From the NCBI GenBank assembly GCA_030263395.1, contig SZOW01000001.1:124001-188000 (forward strand): 64,000 bases of DNA. The letters are read 5' to 3'. The DNA is from QUBU01 sp014337915 (GTDB taxonomy: Bacteria; Pseudomonadota; Gammaproteobacteria; Steroidobacterales; GCA-2729495). Under the pieces are notes generated by a model. It was not told where the DNA came from. It did not search any database and saw only the letters and a list, made by a program, of their open reading frames with translations. Shown here in pieces: positions 35,767-46,265 of the stretch (position 1 is the stretch's first letter; each line of letters begins with the position of its first letter). Position numbers and translations under genes: made by a program.

Positions 35767-36666
35767 ATGGCCCGCAGGCACGAACACGAGGATCACGTGA
35801 ACCACGAGGCCTGGGCCATTCCCTACGGCGACCTGATCACGCTGCTGCTGGCCTTCTTCGTGGTGATGTACGCCGTGTCCTCGGTCAACGAGGGCAAGTA
35901 CCGCGTGCTGTCGGACTCCATGACCGCCGCCTTCCGCGGCTCGCCGAAGACCACTGCGCCCATCGAGATCGGCGACAAAGTGGTCAAGGTGCGCCGCGAC
36001 GACACCGTGGCGGGCCTGTCCCCCTCCCAGGCCATGAAGCTGCCCGGCCATGTCAGCGGCGACGACAAGAGCCTGGTCGAGCAGTTCAACAAGATGGGGC
36101 GCGATATCGACAGCGAGGCCGACGGTGCCGATGGTCCGGGCCTGCGCCATGTCGCCGATGAAGTCGAGAAGGCAATGGCCGCGCTCATCGGCGAGGACCT
36201 GGTCACCGTGACCCGCAAGCCGCTGTGGGTAGAGGTCGAGATCAAGACCGACATCCTGTTCCCGAGCGGTAGCGCCAGCATCCAGCCGGAAGCGGTGCCG
36301 ATCCTCGACAGCATCGCCGCCATCCTCAAGCCGCTGGCCAGCCCCATCCGCGTCGAGGGACACACTGACAACCGCCCGATCCGCACGCTGCAGTTCCCCT
36401 CCAACTGGGAACTGTCCGGTGCCCGCGCCTCATGCATCGTCAGGCTGTTCGAGGAACGCGGCATCGCGCCCGAGCGCATGAGCGTCGCCGGCCAGGGCGA
36501 GTACCAGCCCGTAGCGGACAACGCCACCGCCGAAGGCCGCAATCGCAACCGGCGCGTCACGCTGGTGATCCTCGACGCAGCCGGCGGCAACAGCCGGCAG
36601 CCGGCCACGCCCGCACCCGCAACCGCACCCGCAACGACGGCAGCCACGCAGGAGGCGGCACCATGA
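35767..36666 (+). CDS. motD: Flagellar stator protein MotD (MotB family)
   Basis: A 299-aa stator partner anchored to peptidoglycan. One transmembrane segment, YGDLITLLLAFFVVMYAVSS, contains the essential Asp22 that binds protons. The C-terminal OmpA-like domain includes VEGHTDNRPIRTLQFPSNWE and GRNRNRRVTLVIL. The tail is a Pro/Ala/Thr repeat. It overlaps the next small gene by 4 bases (ATGA). No separate motAB pair is in the window. Confidence 0.94.
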   Translation: MARRHEHEDHVNHEAWAIPYGDLITLLLAFFVVMYAVSSVNEGKYRVLSDSMTAAFRGSPKTTAPIEIGDKVVKVRRDDTVAGLSPSQAMKLPGHVSGDDKSLVEQFNKMGRDIDSEADGADGPGLRHVADEVEKAMAALIGEDLVTVTRKPLWVEVEIKTDILFPSGSASIQPEAVPILDSIAAILKPLASPIRVEGHTDNRPIRTLQFPSNWELSGARASCIVRLFEERGIAPERMSVAGQGEYQPVADNATAEGRNRNRRVTLVILDAAGGNSRQPATPAPATAPATTAATQEAAP

Positions 36667-36878
36667 CGCCCATCGAACAGGTCAGGCCGCCCATGCCCGG
36701 CAACTGGGCCCGTCGCCCCGAAGGCCGCAACAAGCGCGGTGGCCAGAGTAAGGGCAGCGGCGCGGGAGAGGGCCAGGACCGGAGCCCGGGCCGCGTCCGG
36801 CCAGGACCGTCGCCGGGGCAGGGCCATGGCGGCAACGCGCACGGTGACCATGAACACAGCATCGACGAACTCGCCTAG
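36663..36878 (+). CDS. Small basic Gly/Arg-rich protein, unknown function
   Basis: A 71-aa frame overlapping the motD stop by 4 bases (ATGA), which argues that it is translated. It is rich in Gly, Arg, Pro and Lys, probably disordered, with no signal peptide or membrane segment, and ends in the acidic HEHSIDELA. I do not recognise a family. Its place between motD and the DUF2802 gene suggests a motility-linked role, but composition alone could also reflect GC-rich drift. Confidence 0.6.
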   Translation: MTPIEQVRPPMPGNWARRPEGRNKRGGQSKGSGAGEGQDRSPGRVRPGPSPGQGHGGNAHGDHEHSIDELA

Positions 36879-36890
36879 GGGGTATGACCA

Positions 36891-37292
36891 ATGATCATCA
36901 GCTTCAACCTCATCATGATCACGGCTGCGGCCGTGCTGGCCGGCAGCCTGCTGCTGTCACTCACTGCCATCGGCATCGGCTGGCGCGCCAGGCGCCGCGC
37001 CGCCAGTGCCGTGGCCGCGGCCGGGATCGCCGGGCTGCGCGCCGCGGAAGCGGAAGCAGCGCTCGCCGCCCTCGCCGGCCGGCTGCAGGAACTGCAGGCC
37101 GAACGCGAGCGTGCCGGTGCCGTCGGCACGCGGCCCGGGCTGCGCCAGGCGGTGGCACTGTCGCGCCATGGCGCCAGCACCGATGAACTGGTGACAACCT
37201 GCCGCATCGGCCAGAGCGAGGCGCGGCTGATCCAGATGCTCTACGGCAGCCCGAAGACGGGTGTTGCCGTTGCCGCCACGGAAGTCCACTGA
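36891..37292 (+). CDS. DUF2802 domain protein
   Basis: A 133-aa protein with one N-terminal transmembrane segment (about residues 5-30), a helical Ala/Glu/Arg-rich middle, and a C-terminal DUF2802 segment (RQAVALSRHGASTDELVTTC, then IGQSEARLIQMLYG) resembling a small helix-turn-helix. Genes of this family close flagellar/chemotaxis operons in Pseudomonas (PA1465 type). Function is unknown. A GGGGG ribosome site at 36879-36883 precedes the ATG. Confidence 0.8.
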   Translation: MIISFNLIMITAAAVLAGSLLLSLTAIGIGWRARRRAASAVAAAGIAGLRAAEAEAALAALAGRLQELQAERERAGAVGTRPGLRQAVALSRHGASTDELVTTCRIGQSEARLIQMLYGSPKTGVAVAATEVH

Positions 37293-37353
37293 GTCGCGGG
37301 TACGCCGGATCGACAGTGCACCCCCCGCAGACGCGACCACCGGAGCCAACGCC

Positions 37354-38880
37354 ATGAGCCAGATCCAGATCCCGGAAAAAATGTTGCAGCGCCTGAAGAC
37401 CTGCACCAGCTTCCCGTCACCGCCGGCGGTGGCGATGCAGGTCATCGCCCTGGCCCAGGACCCGGAGATCGACCTCGCCAGGGTCGCGGACACGGTCAGT
37501 GGCGACCCGGCCATCGCCGCCAAGGTGATGCGTATCGCCAACTCGGCCATGTACGCGCGCCGGCGTCAGAGCAACAACCTGCGCCAGGCGCTCATCGTGC
37601 TCGGCCTGAACGCGACACTGACGCTGGCGCTGTCCTTCACCCTGGTGAGCACCCTGCGCCGGGACAGCTCGAAGGGCTTCGACTTCAACGCCTACTGGAA
37701 GCGCGCCATCCTCGCCGCCACCTGGGGCAAGCTGCTGGCCAGCGAGTTCGGGCGACGCGACGCCGAGGAAGTGTTCCTCGCGGCGCTGCTGCAGGACATT
37801 GGCATGCTGGCGCTGGACAAGCTGGCGCCGGACACCTACGCCGGCATTTCCCCGTTCCAGCTCGAGCACGGCCGCGTCAGCCAGCACGAGCAGAGCTGCC
37901 TGGAAACCGACCACCGCTCGGTCGGCACCTGGCTGCTGAAGAGCTGGAACATGCCTGCGTCACTGCTGCGCGGCGTGCAGCACAGCCATGACCCGACGGC
38001 GGGCGGCGTCGAGCCGGAGCACCGGGAGTTCGTCCGCTGTGTCGCGCTCTCCGGCGACCTGGCCGATGTCTGGCTCACCGACCAGAGTGAGACCGGCATC
38101 CGCCGTGCCGGCCAGCAGGCCCAGCGCCACCTCGGCATCCTGCCCAACCGGCTGGCCGAAATGTTCGGCATCATCCGCGAGCAGATCCCGGTGGCCGAGG
38201 GCCTGTTCGACCTGCAGCTGTTCCCGGCCGACCAGCTGCAGGACATCGTCGAATCGGCGAAAGAGATCCTCATGGTCCGCAACCTCTACCAGATCGACAG
38301 GAACAGCGATCTGGAGAACCAGAAGTCGAAGCTCAAGGCCGAGAACTCCGTCCTCAAAGTGGAGAGCGAGCGTGACGGCCTCACCGGCGTATTCAACCGG
38401 CGCGCTTTCGAGGAAGCCATGGAGCGCGAGTTCGCCGCGGCCGCCAAGAACCGCTGGCCGCTGTCGGTGGTGTTCGTCGACCTCGACCACTTCAAGGGCA
38501 TCAACGACACCCACGGGCACCAGAGCGGCGACGCCATGCTGAAGACCGTGGCCACGCTGCTGGTCAGCACGCTGCGCGACACCGACATCGTCGCCCGCTA
38601 TGGCGGCGACGAATTCGTGCTGCTGCTGCCTGGGGCCGATACGCCACAGGTCGAGGCGGTCGCCGAGCGCCTGGTGCAGAGGGCGCGCGAGACCCGGGTG
38701 GACAATGGCAATGGCAATACTTTCTCCATCACGCTGTCACTGGGCATTGCCAGCCGCGATGGCAAGTCGTCCTTCGCCACCTCGCAGGAACTGCTCGCGG
38801 CCGCCGATGCCGCGCTCTACCACTCGAAGCGCAACGGCCGCAACCGGCACACCAGCTACGACAAGATCAAAGCGGCCTGA
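37354..38880 (+). CDS. HDOD-GGDEF protein, probable diguanylate cyclase
   Basis: A 508-aa soluble signalling protein. Residues about 10-210 form an HDOD domain (CTSFPSPPAVAMQVIALAQD, ANSAMYARRRQSNNLRQALI). A short coiled coil (about 320-345) leads to a GGDEF domain with intact GGDEF at 417-421 and an RDTD inhibitory site at 408-411, five residues upstream, so it should make cyclic di-GMP with product feedback. Start ATG 37354 is chosen because the 31 codons upstream show no family similarity. It ends the flagellar run and probably tunes motility against attachment. Confidence 0.88.
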   Translation: MSQIQIPEKMLQRLKTCTSFPSPPAVAMQVIALAQDPEIDLARVADTVSGDPAIAAKVMRIANSAMYARRRQSNNLRQALIVLGLNATLTLALSFTLVSTLRRDSSKGFDFNAYWKRAILAATWGKLLASEFGRRDAEEVFLAALLQDIGMLALDKLAPDTYAGISPFQLEHGRVSQHEQSCLETDHRSVGTWLLKSWNMPASLLRGVQHSHDPTAGGVEPEHREFVRCVALSGDLADVWLTDQSETGIRRAGQQAQRHLGILPNRLAEMFGIIREQIPVAEGLFDLQLFPADQLQDIVESAKEILMVRNLYQIDRNSDLENQKSKLKAENSVLKVESERDGLTGVFNRRAFEEAMEREFAAAAKNRWPLSVVFVDLDHFKGINDTHGHQSGDAMLKTVATLLVSTLRDTDIVARYGGDEFVLLLPGADTPQVEAVAERLVQRARETRVDNGNGNTFSITLSLGIASRDGKSSFATSQELLAAADAALYHSKRNGRNRHTSYDKIKAA

Positions 38881-38897
38881 CGCCGCCCCGGCACTGC

Positions 38898-40037
<1,140 letters not shown>

Positions 40038-40196
40038 GGACACCTGCCACGGATGGCCGCCCTGCTCCCGGGACGCAGCCACGGGTGTCCTGGACAGCAC
40101 TGCTCATTGCGCACGGAAGAACCTGACCCGGCCGCTATCATCAGCGACAGCTGCGGCAGTGTCAAACCTTTGGCGCGACCGGTCCGTACATATATC

Positions 40197-40985
40197 ATGG
40201 GCACCATGCGCCGCATCCTCATCTTCCAGCACGTCCCGCACGAGATCCTCGGCAGCTTCGACCCGATGTTGCGGGAGGCGGGCTACCGCCTCCGCTACCT
40301 GAACTTCGGGCGCCAGCCGGATGCGGTGCCGGACATCAGCAGCTACCACGGACTCGTCGTCCTCGGCGGCCCGATGAACTGCGACCAGACCGCCCGCCAC
40401 CCGCACCTGGGCGTGGAAGTGGCGGCCATCCGCAAAGCCATCGACAGCGGCATGCCGGTGCTCGGCATCTGCCTCGGCGCGCAGCTGATTGCGCGTGCCC
40501 TCGGTGCCCGCGTCACCGCCAATCCGGTCAAGGAAATCGGCTGGTACGACGTCACGCCCACCGCCGCCGGCCTGCAGGATCCGCTGTTTCGCCACTTCGG
40601 CGGCACGCGCAAGATCTTCCAGTGGCATGGCGACACCTTCGAGATTCCGGCTGGCGCCGTGCACCTGGCCAGTTCCAGCGCCTGCAGCAACCAGGCCTTC
40701 CGCTACGGCGACAACGTCTATGCACTGCAGTTCCACCTCGAGGTCGACGAGGCGCTGATCTCGCGCTGGCTGCACACCCCGGTGATGGCCCGCGAGATCG
40801 ACTGCCTGGGTCCGGGCTTCGCGCCGGCGCGTATCCAGGCGGAGACCGGTACGCATATCAATGAGTCCCTGGAGCTGGGGCGCAGTGTATTCGGCGAGTA
40901 CCTGCGCATCTTCCACAGCCGGCCGCGGCGCATCGCACTGTCCTCGCGCCATCCGGCGCTGCCGGGCCAGGACCGGCGCCCTTGA
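40197..40985 (+). CDS. Class I glutamine amidotransferase (GMP synthase-like)
   Basis: A 262-aa stand-alone amidotransferase domain. The catalytic triad is visible: Cys92 in LGICLGAQ, and His180 and Glu182 in FHLEVD. VVLGGPM near 55-60 is the oxyanion region. Such proteins hydrolyse glutamine for an unknown acceptor or act on gamma-glutamyl compounds. ATG 40206 is an alternative start. It is divergent from the FleQ-like gene (159-base spacer). The spacer holds a small palindrome, GACCGGTC, but no convincing promoter was found. Confidence 0.85.
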   Translation: MGTMRRILIFQHVPHEILGSFDPMLREAGYRLRYLNFGRQPDAVPDISSYHGLVVLGGPMNCDQTARHPHLGVEVAAIRKAIDSGMPVLGICLGAQLIARALGARVTANPVKEIGWYDVTPTAAGLQDPLFRHFGGTRKIFQWHGDTFEIPAGAVHLASSSACSNQAFRYGDNVYALQFHLEVDEALISRWLHTPVMAREIDCLGPGFAPARIQAETGTHINESLELGRSVFGEYLRIFHSRPRRIALSSRHPALPGQDRRP

Positions 40986-41073
40986 AAGCGGCACCGCCAG
41001 GCCCCATCACGGCAGGATAGTTTCGAGCCACTATCATTTGCCGGCCCCCGGGCCGGGGACTACCATCAACGCC

Positions 41074-43530
41074 ATGGCCAGCAGCATGCCCAGTCCCGCC
41101 AGCCCGCCGGACACGGCCCGGGTCGACCTGCCGGTCGCCGGCATGACCTGCGGCGCCTGCGCCGTGCGCCTGGAAGGCGCACTCGGCAAGGCACCAGGCG
41201 TGCGCCAGGCCAGCGTCAACTTCGCCCTCGAGCGCGCCGCGGTCAGCTTCGATCCGGCGCAGACCAGCGCCGCGGGCGTGGCCGAAGCGGTCACGCGGGC
41301 CGGCTTCACCGTGCCACGCCAGTCCTGGTCCTTCCCCATCGTCGGCATGACCTGCAGCGCCTGCTCGAACCGGGTGGAAAAGGCCCTGCGGGCGGTACCC
41401 GGCGTGGTCGAGGCCAACGTCAACCTCGCCCTGGAGCGCGCCGACGTCAGCGGCCTGGCCGGCATCGTCAGCGTCGAGGCGCTGGCAGCCGCGGTCACCG
41501 CTGCCGGCTACGAGGCCCGCATCGGCAGCGCCGCGGCTGACCGCGCCGCAGCCGACGAGGAACGCCGGGCCGCCGATGCGGCGGCCGTCCGCCGCGAGCT
41601 GCTGATGCTGGTCGCCGCCGCCGTCCTCACCCTGCCGATGGTGGCGCAGATGACGGCGATGATGGCCGGCCTGCACGTCCACCTGCCCCCCTGGCTGGAG
41701 TTCCTGCTGGCGACCCCGGTGCAGTTCGTCTGCGGAGCGCGCTTCTATCGCGGTGCCTGGAAGGCGCTGCGCGCCCGCTCCGGCAACATGGACGTGCTGG
41801 TGGCGCTGGGCACCAGCGCCGCCTGGGCCTACAGCAGCTGGCTGCTGGCGACGCTGGGCGATGCCGCGCAGGGCCACCTGTACTTCGAGGGCTCGGCCGT
41901 GGTCATCACCCTGGTGATGCTCGGCAAGTTCCTCGAGACCCGCGCCAAGCGCGGCACCACTGCCGCGATCCGCCAGCTCATGCAGCTGCGGCCACAGACC
42001 GCGCGGCTGCGGCGCGCCGATGGCAGCGAGGCCGAGGTGCCCGTGGCCGAGGTGCGCAGCGGCGACCTGGTCATCGTGCGCCCCGGCGAGCGCGTGCCCG
42101 TGGATGGCCGGGTCACCGGCGGCAGCAGCGAACTCGATGAATCACTCATCACCGGCGAGAGCCTGCCGGTGGCGAAGGCCGCCGGCGCGCTGGTCACCGG
42201 CGGCGCCATCAACGGCACCGGGCTGCTCGAGGTGCAGGCCACCGCCGTCGGCGAGGACTCGACGCTGTCGAAGATCATCCGCATGGTCGAGAACGCCCAG
42301 GCCGGCAAGGCGCCGGTGCAGCGCCTGGTGGACCAGGTCAGCGCCGTGTTCGTGCCCGTGGTGGTGCTGATCGCGCTGCTCAGCTTCGCCGGCTGGATGG
42401 CCTGGGACGGCAGCTTCGAGCATGCGCTGATCGCCGCAGTGTCGGTGCTGGTCATCGCCTGCCCCTGCGCCCTGGGCCTGGCCACGCCCACCGCCATCAT
42501 GACCGGGACCGGTGCGGCGGCCCGCGCCGGCATCCTCATCAAGGACGTGGCGTCGCTGGAACGCGCGCACCGCATCGACACCGTGGTCTTCGACAAGACC
42601 GGCACGCTGACCGCCGGCCGGCCGCGCATCGTCGCCCTGCATGCCCTGCGCGGCAGCGAGGAGGAGCTGCTGCGCCTGGCGGCTTCGGTCCAGCAGGGCA
42701 GCGAGCACCCGCTGGCGCGCGCCATCATGGAACGCGCCGCCGAGCTCGGCATCCGGCCCGAACCCGTCAGCGAATTCCGCAGCCACACCGGCTACGGCGT
42801 CGTGGGCGTCGTCGGCGGACGCGAGATCATGATCGGCAACGCCCGCTCGCTGGAGAAACGGCGCATCGACACCGGGAAGGAAGCCGTGCGTGCCCGCGAG
42901 TGGCAGGACCAGGCTCGTACCGTGGTGTGGATCGCCGACAGCGCGGGCCCCATCGGCATCATGGCCATCGCCGATCCGCTGCGCGACGAGGCGCAGGCGG
43001 CGGTGCAGGCACTGGGCGCCATGGGCATCCGCAGCCTGCTGCTGTCGGGCGACGCGCCGCGGGTCGCAGAAGTCATCGGCGCCCAGGTAGGCGTTGCCGA
43101 GGCGCGTGGCGGCATCCGCCCGGACGGCAAGGCGGACATCGTCGGCGAACTCGGCCGTGAAGGTCATGTGGTGGCCATGGTCGGCGACGGCATCAACGAT
43201 GCGCCCGCACTGGCGGCGGCCGACGTCGGCATTGCCATGGGCTCGGGCACCGATGTCGCCATGGAGACCGCGGGCATCACGCTGATGCGGCCGGATCCAC
43301 GCCTGGTGGCAGCGGCCATCGGCGCCAGCCGTGCCACCTTCCGCAAGATCCGCCAGAACCTGTTCTGGGCGTTCATCTACAATGTCATCGGCATCCCGCT
43401 GGCCGCTTTCGGCATGCTCAGCCCGGCGATGGCCGGGGCCGCCATGGCCATGAGCAGCGTCAGCGTGGTCACCAATTCCCTGTTGCTGCGCCGCTGGCGT
43501 CCCCGCCTGACGCAGCGCCGGGCAACCTGA
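41074..43530 (+). CDS. copA: Copper-translocating P-type ATPase
   Basis: An 818-aa P1B ATPase exporting Cu(I). Two metal-binding domains carry MTCGAC (24-29) and MTCSAC (92-97). The membrane CPC motif is at 463-465, DKTGT at 507-511 (phosphorylated Asp507), SEHPLA in the nucleotide domain and GDGIND at 704-709. Eight membrane helices are expected. A GC-rich inverted repeat (41041-41056) lies just upstream. A CopZ-like chaperone gene follows by 28 bases. No CueR-type promoter was recognised. Confidence 0.94.
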   Translation: MASSMPSPASPPDTARVDLPVAGMTCGACAVRLEGALGKAPGVRQASVNFALERAAVSFDPAQTSAAGVAEAVTRAGFTVPRQSWSFPIVGMTCSACSNRVEKALRAVPGVVEANVNLALERADVSGLAGIVSVEALAAAVTAAGYEARIGSAAADRAAADEERRAADAAAVRRELLMLVAAAVLTLPMVAQMTAMMAGLHVHLPPWLEFLLATPVQFVCGARFYRGAWKALRARSGNMDVLVALGTSAAWAYSSWLLATLGDAAQGHLYFEGSAVVITLVMLGKFLETRAKRGTTAAIRQLMQLRPQTARLRRADGSEAEVPVAEVRSGDLVIVRPGERVPVDGRVTGGSSELDESLITGESLPVAKAAGALVTGGAINGTGLLEVQATAVGEDSTLSKIIRMVENAQAGKAPVQRLVDQVSAVFVPVVVLIALLSFAGWMAWDGSFEHALIAAVSVLVIACPCALGLATPTAIMTGTGAAARAGILIKDVASLERAHRIDTVVFDKTGTLTAGRPRIVALHALRGSEEELLRLAASVQQGSEHPLARAIMERAAELGIRPEPVSEFRSHTGYGVVGVVGGREIMIGNARSLEKRRIDTGKEAVRAREWQDQARTVVWIADSAGPIGIMAIADPLRDEAQAAVQALGAMGIRSLLLSGDAPRVAEVIGAQVGVAEARGGIRPDGKADIVGELGREGHVVAMVGDGINDAPALAAADVGIAMGSGTDVAMETAGITLMRPDPRLVAAAIGASRATFRKIRQNLFWAFIYNVIGIPLAAFGMLSPAMAGAAMAMSSVSVVTNSLLLRRWRPRLTQRRAT

Positions 43531-43558
43531 AAACGACGTAACAGCAGGAGAGCTGGCG

Positions 43559-43768
43559 ATGGAGAAACTGCAACTCAAGGTATCGGGTATGACCTGCGGC
43601 GGCTGCGAGCGCAGCGTGCAGAACGCCCTGACCAGCCACAAAGGCGTGGCCTCGGCCAAGGCAGATCGCAGCGCGGGCACGGTGGCGGTGGAGTTCGACC
43701 CGGCGGTCATCCAGCGCGCCGCACTGGAGAAGGCCATCACTGCCGCAGGTTTCCAGGTCGGCGCCTGA
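43559..43768 (+). CDS. CopZ-like heavy-metal chaperone
   Basis: A 69-aa single heavy-metal-associated domain with MTCGGCERSV near residues 11-20 and the expected beta-alpha-beta-beta-alpha-beta pattern (VAVEFDPAVIQRAALEKAIT, AAGF). It probably hands Cu(I) to the ATPase encoded just upstream. An AGGAG ribosome site lies before the ATG. The gene converges on the MFS transporter gene, and the 38-base gap contains a GGCGCC repeat that could help termination. Confidence 0.9.
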   Translation: MEKLQLKVSGMTCGGCERSVQNALTSHKGVASAKADRSAGTVAVEFDPAVIQRAALEKAITAAGFQVGA

Positions 43769-43806
43769 GGCCGCCGCCGGGCGCCGCCAGGGCGCCTGCG
43801 GAAAGT

Positions 43807-45132
43807 TCAGTGCACCGGAGCTGCCGAACGTGACTCGCGGTCGGAAAGCGGGCCCGGCGCCCTGATGCGGCAGAGCACTGCGGCACCGATCAGCAGTACG
43901 GTCAGGCAACCGACCAGCACGAATGGTGCATGCGGGCCGATGCGGTCGAACAGCACGCCGCCGATGGCGGTGGTCGTGAGGATGCCCGCGGCACCGCAGA
44001 TGTTGAACATGCCGATGACCGAGGCCCGTGACTCCGGCGGCGCCTCCTTGGTGATCAGCGTCTGCGCGCCGGCAAAGGCACTGATCTGCCCCATGCCGAG
44101 CAGCACCAGCAGCGGCACGGCCGACTTCACCAGCGGATCGTCGATGAACATGGTGCCGAGATAGCCCATGGAGGCGATGGTCATGCAGATGATGATGCCG
44201 GTGACGCGGTTGACGCGGTCGATGACCACGCCGATGACGAACAGCCAGAGCAGCGCCGCGGCACTGGCGGTGGCGAACACCTTGCGGCCCTCCGCCATGG
44301 CCTGTGCCGCATCCATGCCCCTGGACGCCGCCGCCGTGGTGCCCCACAGCACGCTGTAGGTACCGAGCAGGACCAGGTCGCTGCGGGCAATGAAGCCGCA
44401 GGCATAGGACAGGGCGATGCGCGGGTTGCGCGCCTCGGCGAGGCCGCTGCGGAACAGTTCGCGCACCGGCAGGCGCTGGCCGCGCGCCACCGGCGTGCCA
44501 CCCTTGAGGCCAAAGGCCAGCAGCAGGGCCACCAGGAAACACAGGCCCGCCACCACGAAATGGGCATCGTGGCCGGCAGCGGCCTCGCTCGCGCCGCGCT
44601 CGACGAAGAACTGCGGCAGGCGGCCGAGGCCGATAGTCACGCTGATGACGCCGAGGGCGTTGAGCACGCCGATGCCCGCCACGGCCAGGCCGCGCGACCG
44701 CTCCAGGGTGTAGTCCGCACCGATGGTGCCGAGCATGCCGGTGGCGGCGGCGATGCCCACCGCGTAGACCAGCCGGTAGGCATACAGCTCGGGGATGGAA
44801 CTGGCGAAGCTGTAGAGCGCGTAGGCGATGCCCATCAGCACCAGGCCACCGGCATAGACCTGGCGGCGGCCGATGCGATCGGCCATCACCCCAAGGGGCG
44901 CGAAGACCAGCAGTGATATCGCCTCCTGGAAGGTGTGCAGGTAGCCGCTGACCGCGCCCTGCTCACCCTGCGGGACGCCGAGATACACGGTCAGTACATA
45001 GGGCGTACCAAGCGCCACGAAGGTCAGCAGGCCAATGGTGGAGAATGCGCCGGCAAACAGCGTCAGCATGTGGCCGGCGCGTACGTCCGGCTGCAGCCAG
45101 AAAGGGCCGAAGCGCTTTGCCTGTTGGCTCAT
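43807..45132 (-). CDS. MFS transporter, 12 transmembrane segments
   Basis: A 441-aa major facilitator. The loop motif GVMADRIGRRQVYAGGLVLM between segments 2 and 3 is the MFS signature, with a matching IGVVIDRVNRVTGI in the second half. About twelve hydrophobic segments are visible. Start ATG 45132 (MSQQAKRFG) is chosen because the upstream 19 codons are Arg/Pro-rich. Substrate is unknown. It follows the two DUF1838 genes on the same strand with a 137-base gap, so it may carry their substrate or product. Confidence 0.85.
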   Translation of the reverse strand: MSQQAKRFGPFWLQPDVRAGHMLTLFAGAFSTIGLLTFVALGTPYVLTVYLGVPQGEQGAVSGYLHTFQEAISLLVFAPLGVMADRIGRRQVYAGGLVLMGIAYALYSFASSIPELYAYRLVYAVGIAAATGMLGTIGADYTLERSRGLAVAGIGVLNALGVISVTIGLGRLPQFFVERGASEAAAGHDAHFVVAGLCFLVALLLAFGLKGGTPVARGQRLPVRELFRSGLAEARNPRIALSYACGFIARSDLVLLGTYSVLWGTTAAASRGMDAAQAMAEGRKVFATASAAALLWLFVIGVVIDRVNRVTGIIICMTIASMGYLGTMFIDDPLVKSAVPLLVLLGMGQISAFAGAQTLITKEAPPESRASVIGMFNICGAAGILTTTAIGGVLFDRIGPHAPFVLVGCLTVLLIGAAVLCRIRAPGPLSDRESRSAAPVH

Positions 45133-45269
45133 GGTTCCGGGCCGCCTCTCGCGACCGTCAATCGCTGGGGCGCACCGGGCGCCGGGCAATGTTCCCCGGG
45201 GTTACACGCAGCCCCGCGGTGCGCGCAGCATACACGCTGCGCCCGCGGCGGTAGCCGTGGCGAAATGCC

Positions 45270-46265
45270 TCACCGCGCCGGGGTTGGCTTCTGCTCGCGT
45301 GCGTAGTTCTCCAGACTGGAGAGACTCGGCTCGGACCAGTGGTCCGGTGCCCGCAGGTACTTCGGATAGTGTTTCTCGATGTAATCGAGCAGCGGGCGCG
45401 AGAAGACCTCGTCGAGGGCCTCGCCAGAGCCCATGAAACAGGCGTACTGGCAATGGCCGGGAGCCTGGCCCATCAGCATCCAGGGCAGCCACGGGGTCAC
45501 GCGGTTCCAGACCCCGTGGAATGGCAGCTGCGTCAGCTTCGGGTTCTGCATGTCGGCGACACGCACATGATGGGCGAAGAACTCGGAGGCCTGGACCATG
45601 GCACCCGATGACTCGCGCGGCCAGCGATCCGGCTGCAGGGCATTCGGATATAGCAGGTGGATGTGCACCTCCATGTCGAGGCGATCGCCGCGCTGCTGCC
45701 AGGGCAGGATGAACGGCACCCGGGGCGGCTTCTCCTGATTCTGGCCGCCGAAACGCGGCGGCTCCGGGAAGTACTCCTCGATGAGGAAATTGAACGGATC
45801 GTTGGCCACCGGAACCACGCGCACCATCTCGCCGAGATACGGGTTGCGCCACTCCTCGAGGACCTCGCCGCTCTTCAGGTCGGTGTACAGGCCCACCTCG
45901 CGCAGGATGCGGCGGATGCGCCCATCGGGCAGCTGCTCGAGCTTTACCGCGCCGAAACCCTCGAAGCCGAACAGGTCGTCGATCTTGCGGTCTGGCCGGA
46001 CTGCCGTCACGTAGCCCTTGTACCAGCCGTACTTCTGCCTGCCGAAGTCGAGATCGCCCTGGATGCGGGCGAAAGCCAGCTGGTTACCCTTGCCGGTGCG
46101 CAGGTCCAGGTAGGGACCGGCCAGCGCGGCACCGCGGCCGGTTCCGGCCACTGCCGCGGTATCCGCACGCGCCAGCGTCGCGCTGGCCAGCGCGGCCGCG
46201 CCGAAGGCACCGACACCCGCGGCGAGGAACTCACGCCGTTGCATGGCCGCAACCCGCGCGTTCAC
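45270..46265 (-). CDS. DUF1838 family protein, Tat-exported, copy 1
   Basis: A 331-aa protein, 324 aa if it starts at ATG 46244. The N-terminus MQRREFLAAGVGAFGAAALA is a twin-arginine signal. The family body includes GPYLDLRTGKGNQLAFARIQ, EVHIHLLYPNALQPDRWPRE and TPWLPWMLMGQAPG. DUF1838 has no known activity. GTG 46265 overlaps the stop of the upstream paralogue (GTGA), so translation is probably coupled. It is clearly similar along its length to the neighbouring copy, pointing to a tandem duplication. Confidence 0.85.
   Translation of the reverse strand: MNARVAAMQRREFLAAGVGAFGAAALASATLARADTAAVAGTGRGAALAGPYLDLRTGKGNQLAFARIQGDLDFGRQKYGWYKGYVTAVRPDRKIDDLFGFEGFGAVKLEQLPDGRIRRILREVGLYTDLKSGEVLEEWRNPYLGEMVRVVPVANDPFNFLIEEYFPEPPRFGGQNQEKPPRVPFILPWQQRGDRLDMEVHIHLLYPNALQPDRWPRESSGAMVQASEFFAHHVRVADMQNPKLTQLPFHGVWNRVTPWLPWMLMGQAPGHCQYACFMGSGEALDEVFSRPLLDYIEKHYPKYLRAPDHWSEPSLSSLENYAREQKPTPAR

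Noticed and set aside
41041..41056. CCGGCCC-CC-GGGCCGG inverted repeat before copA as a copper operator
   Set aside because: No CueR- or CsoR-like sequence; in this GC-rich background such repeats arise often. Mentioned only in the copA entry.
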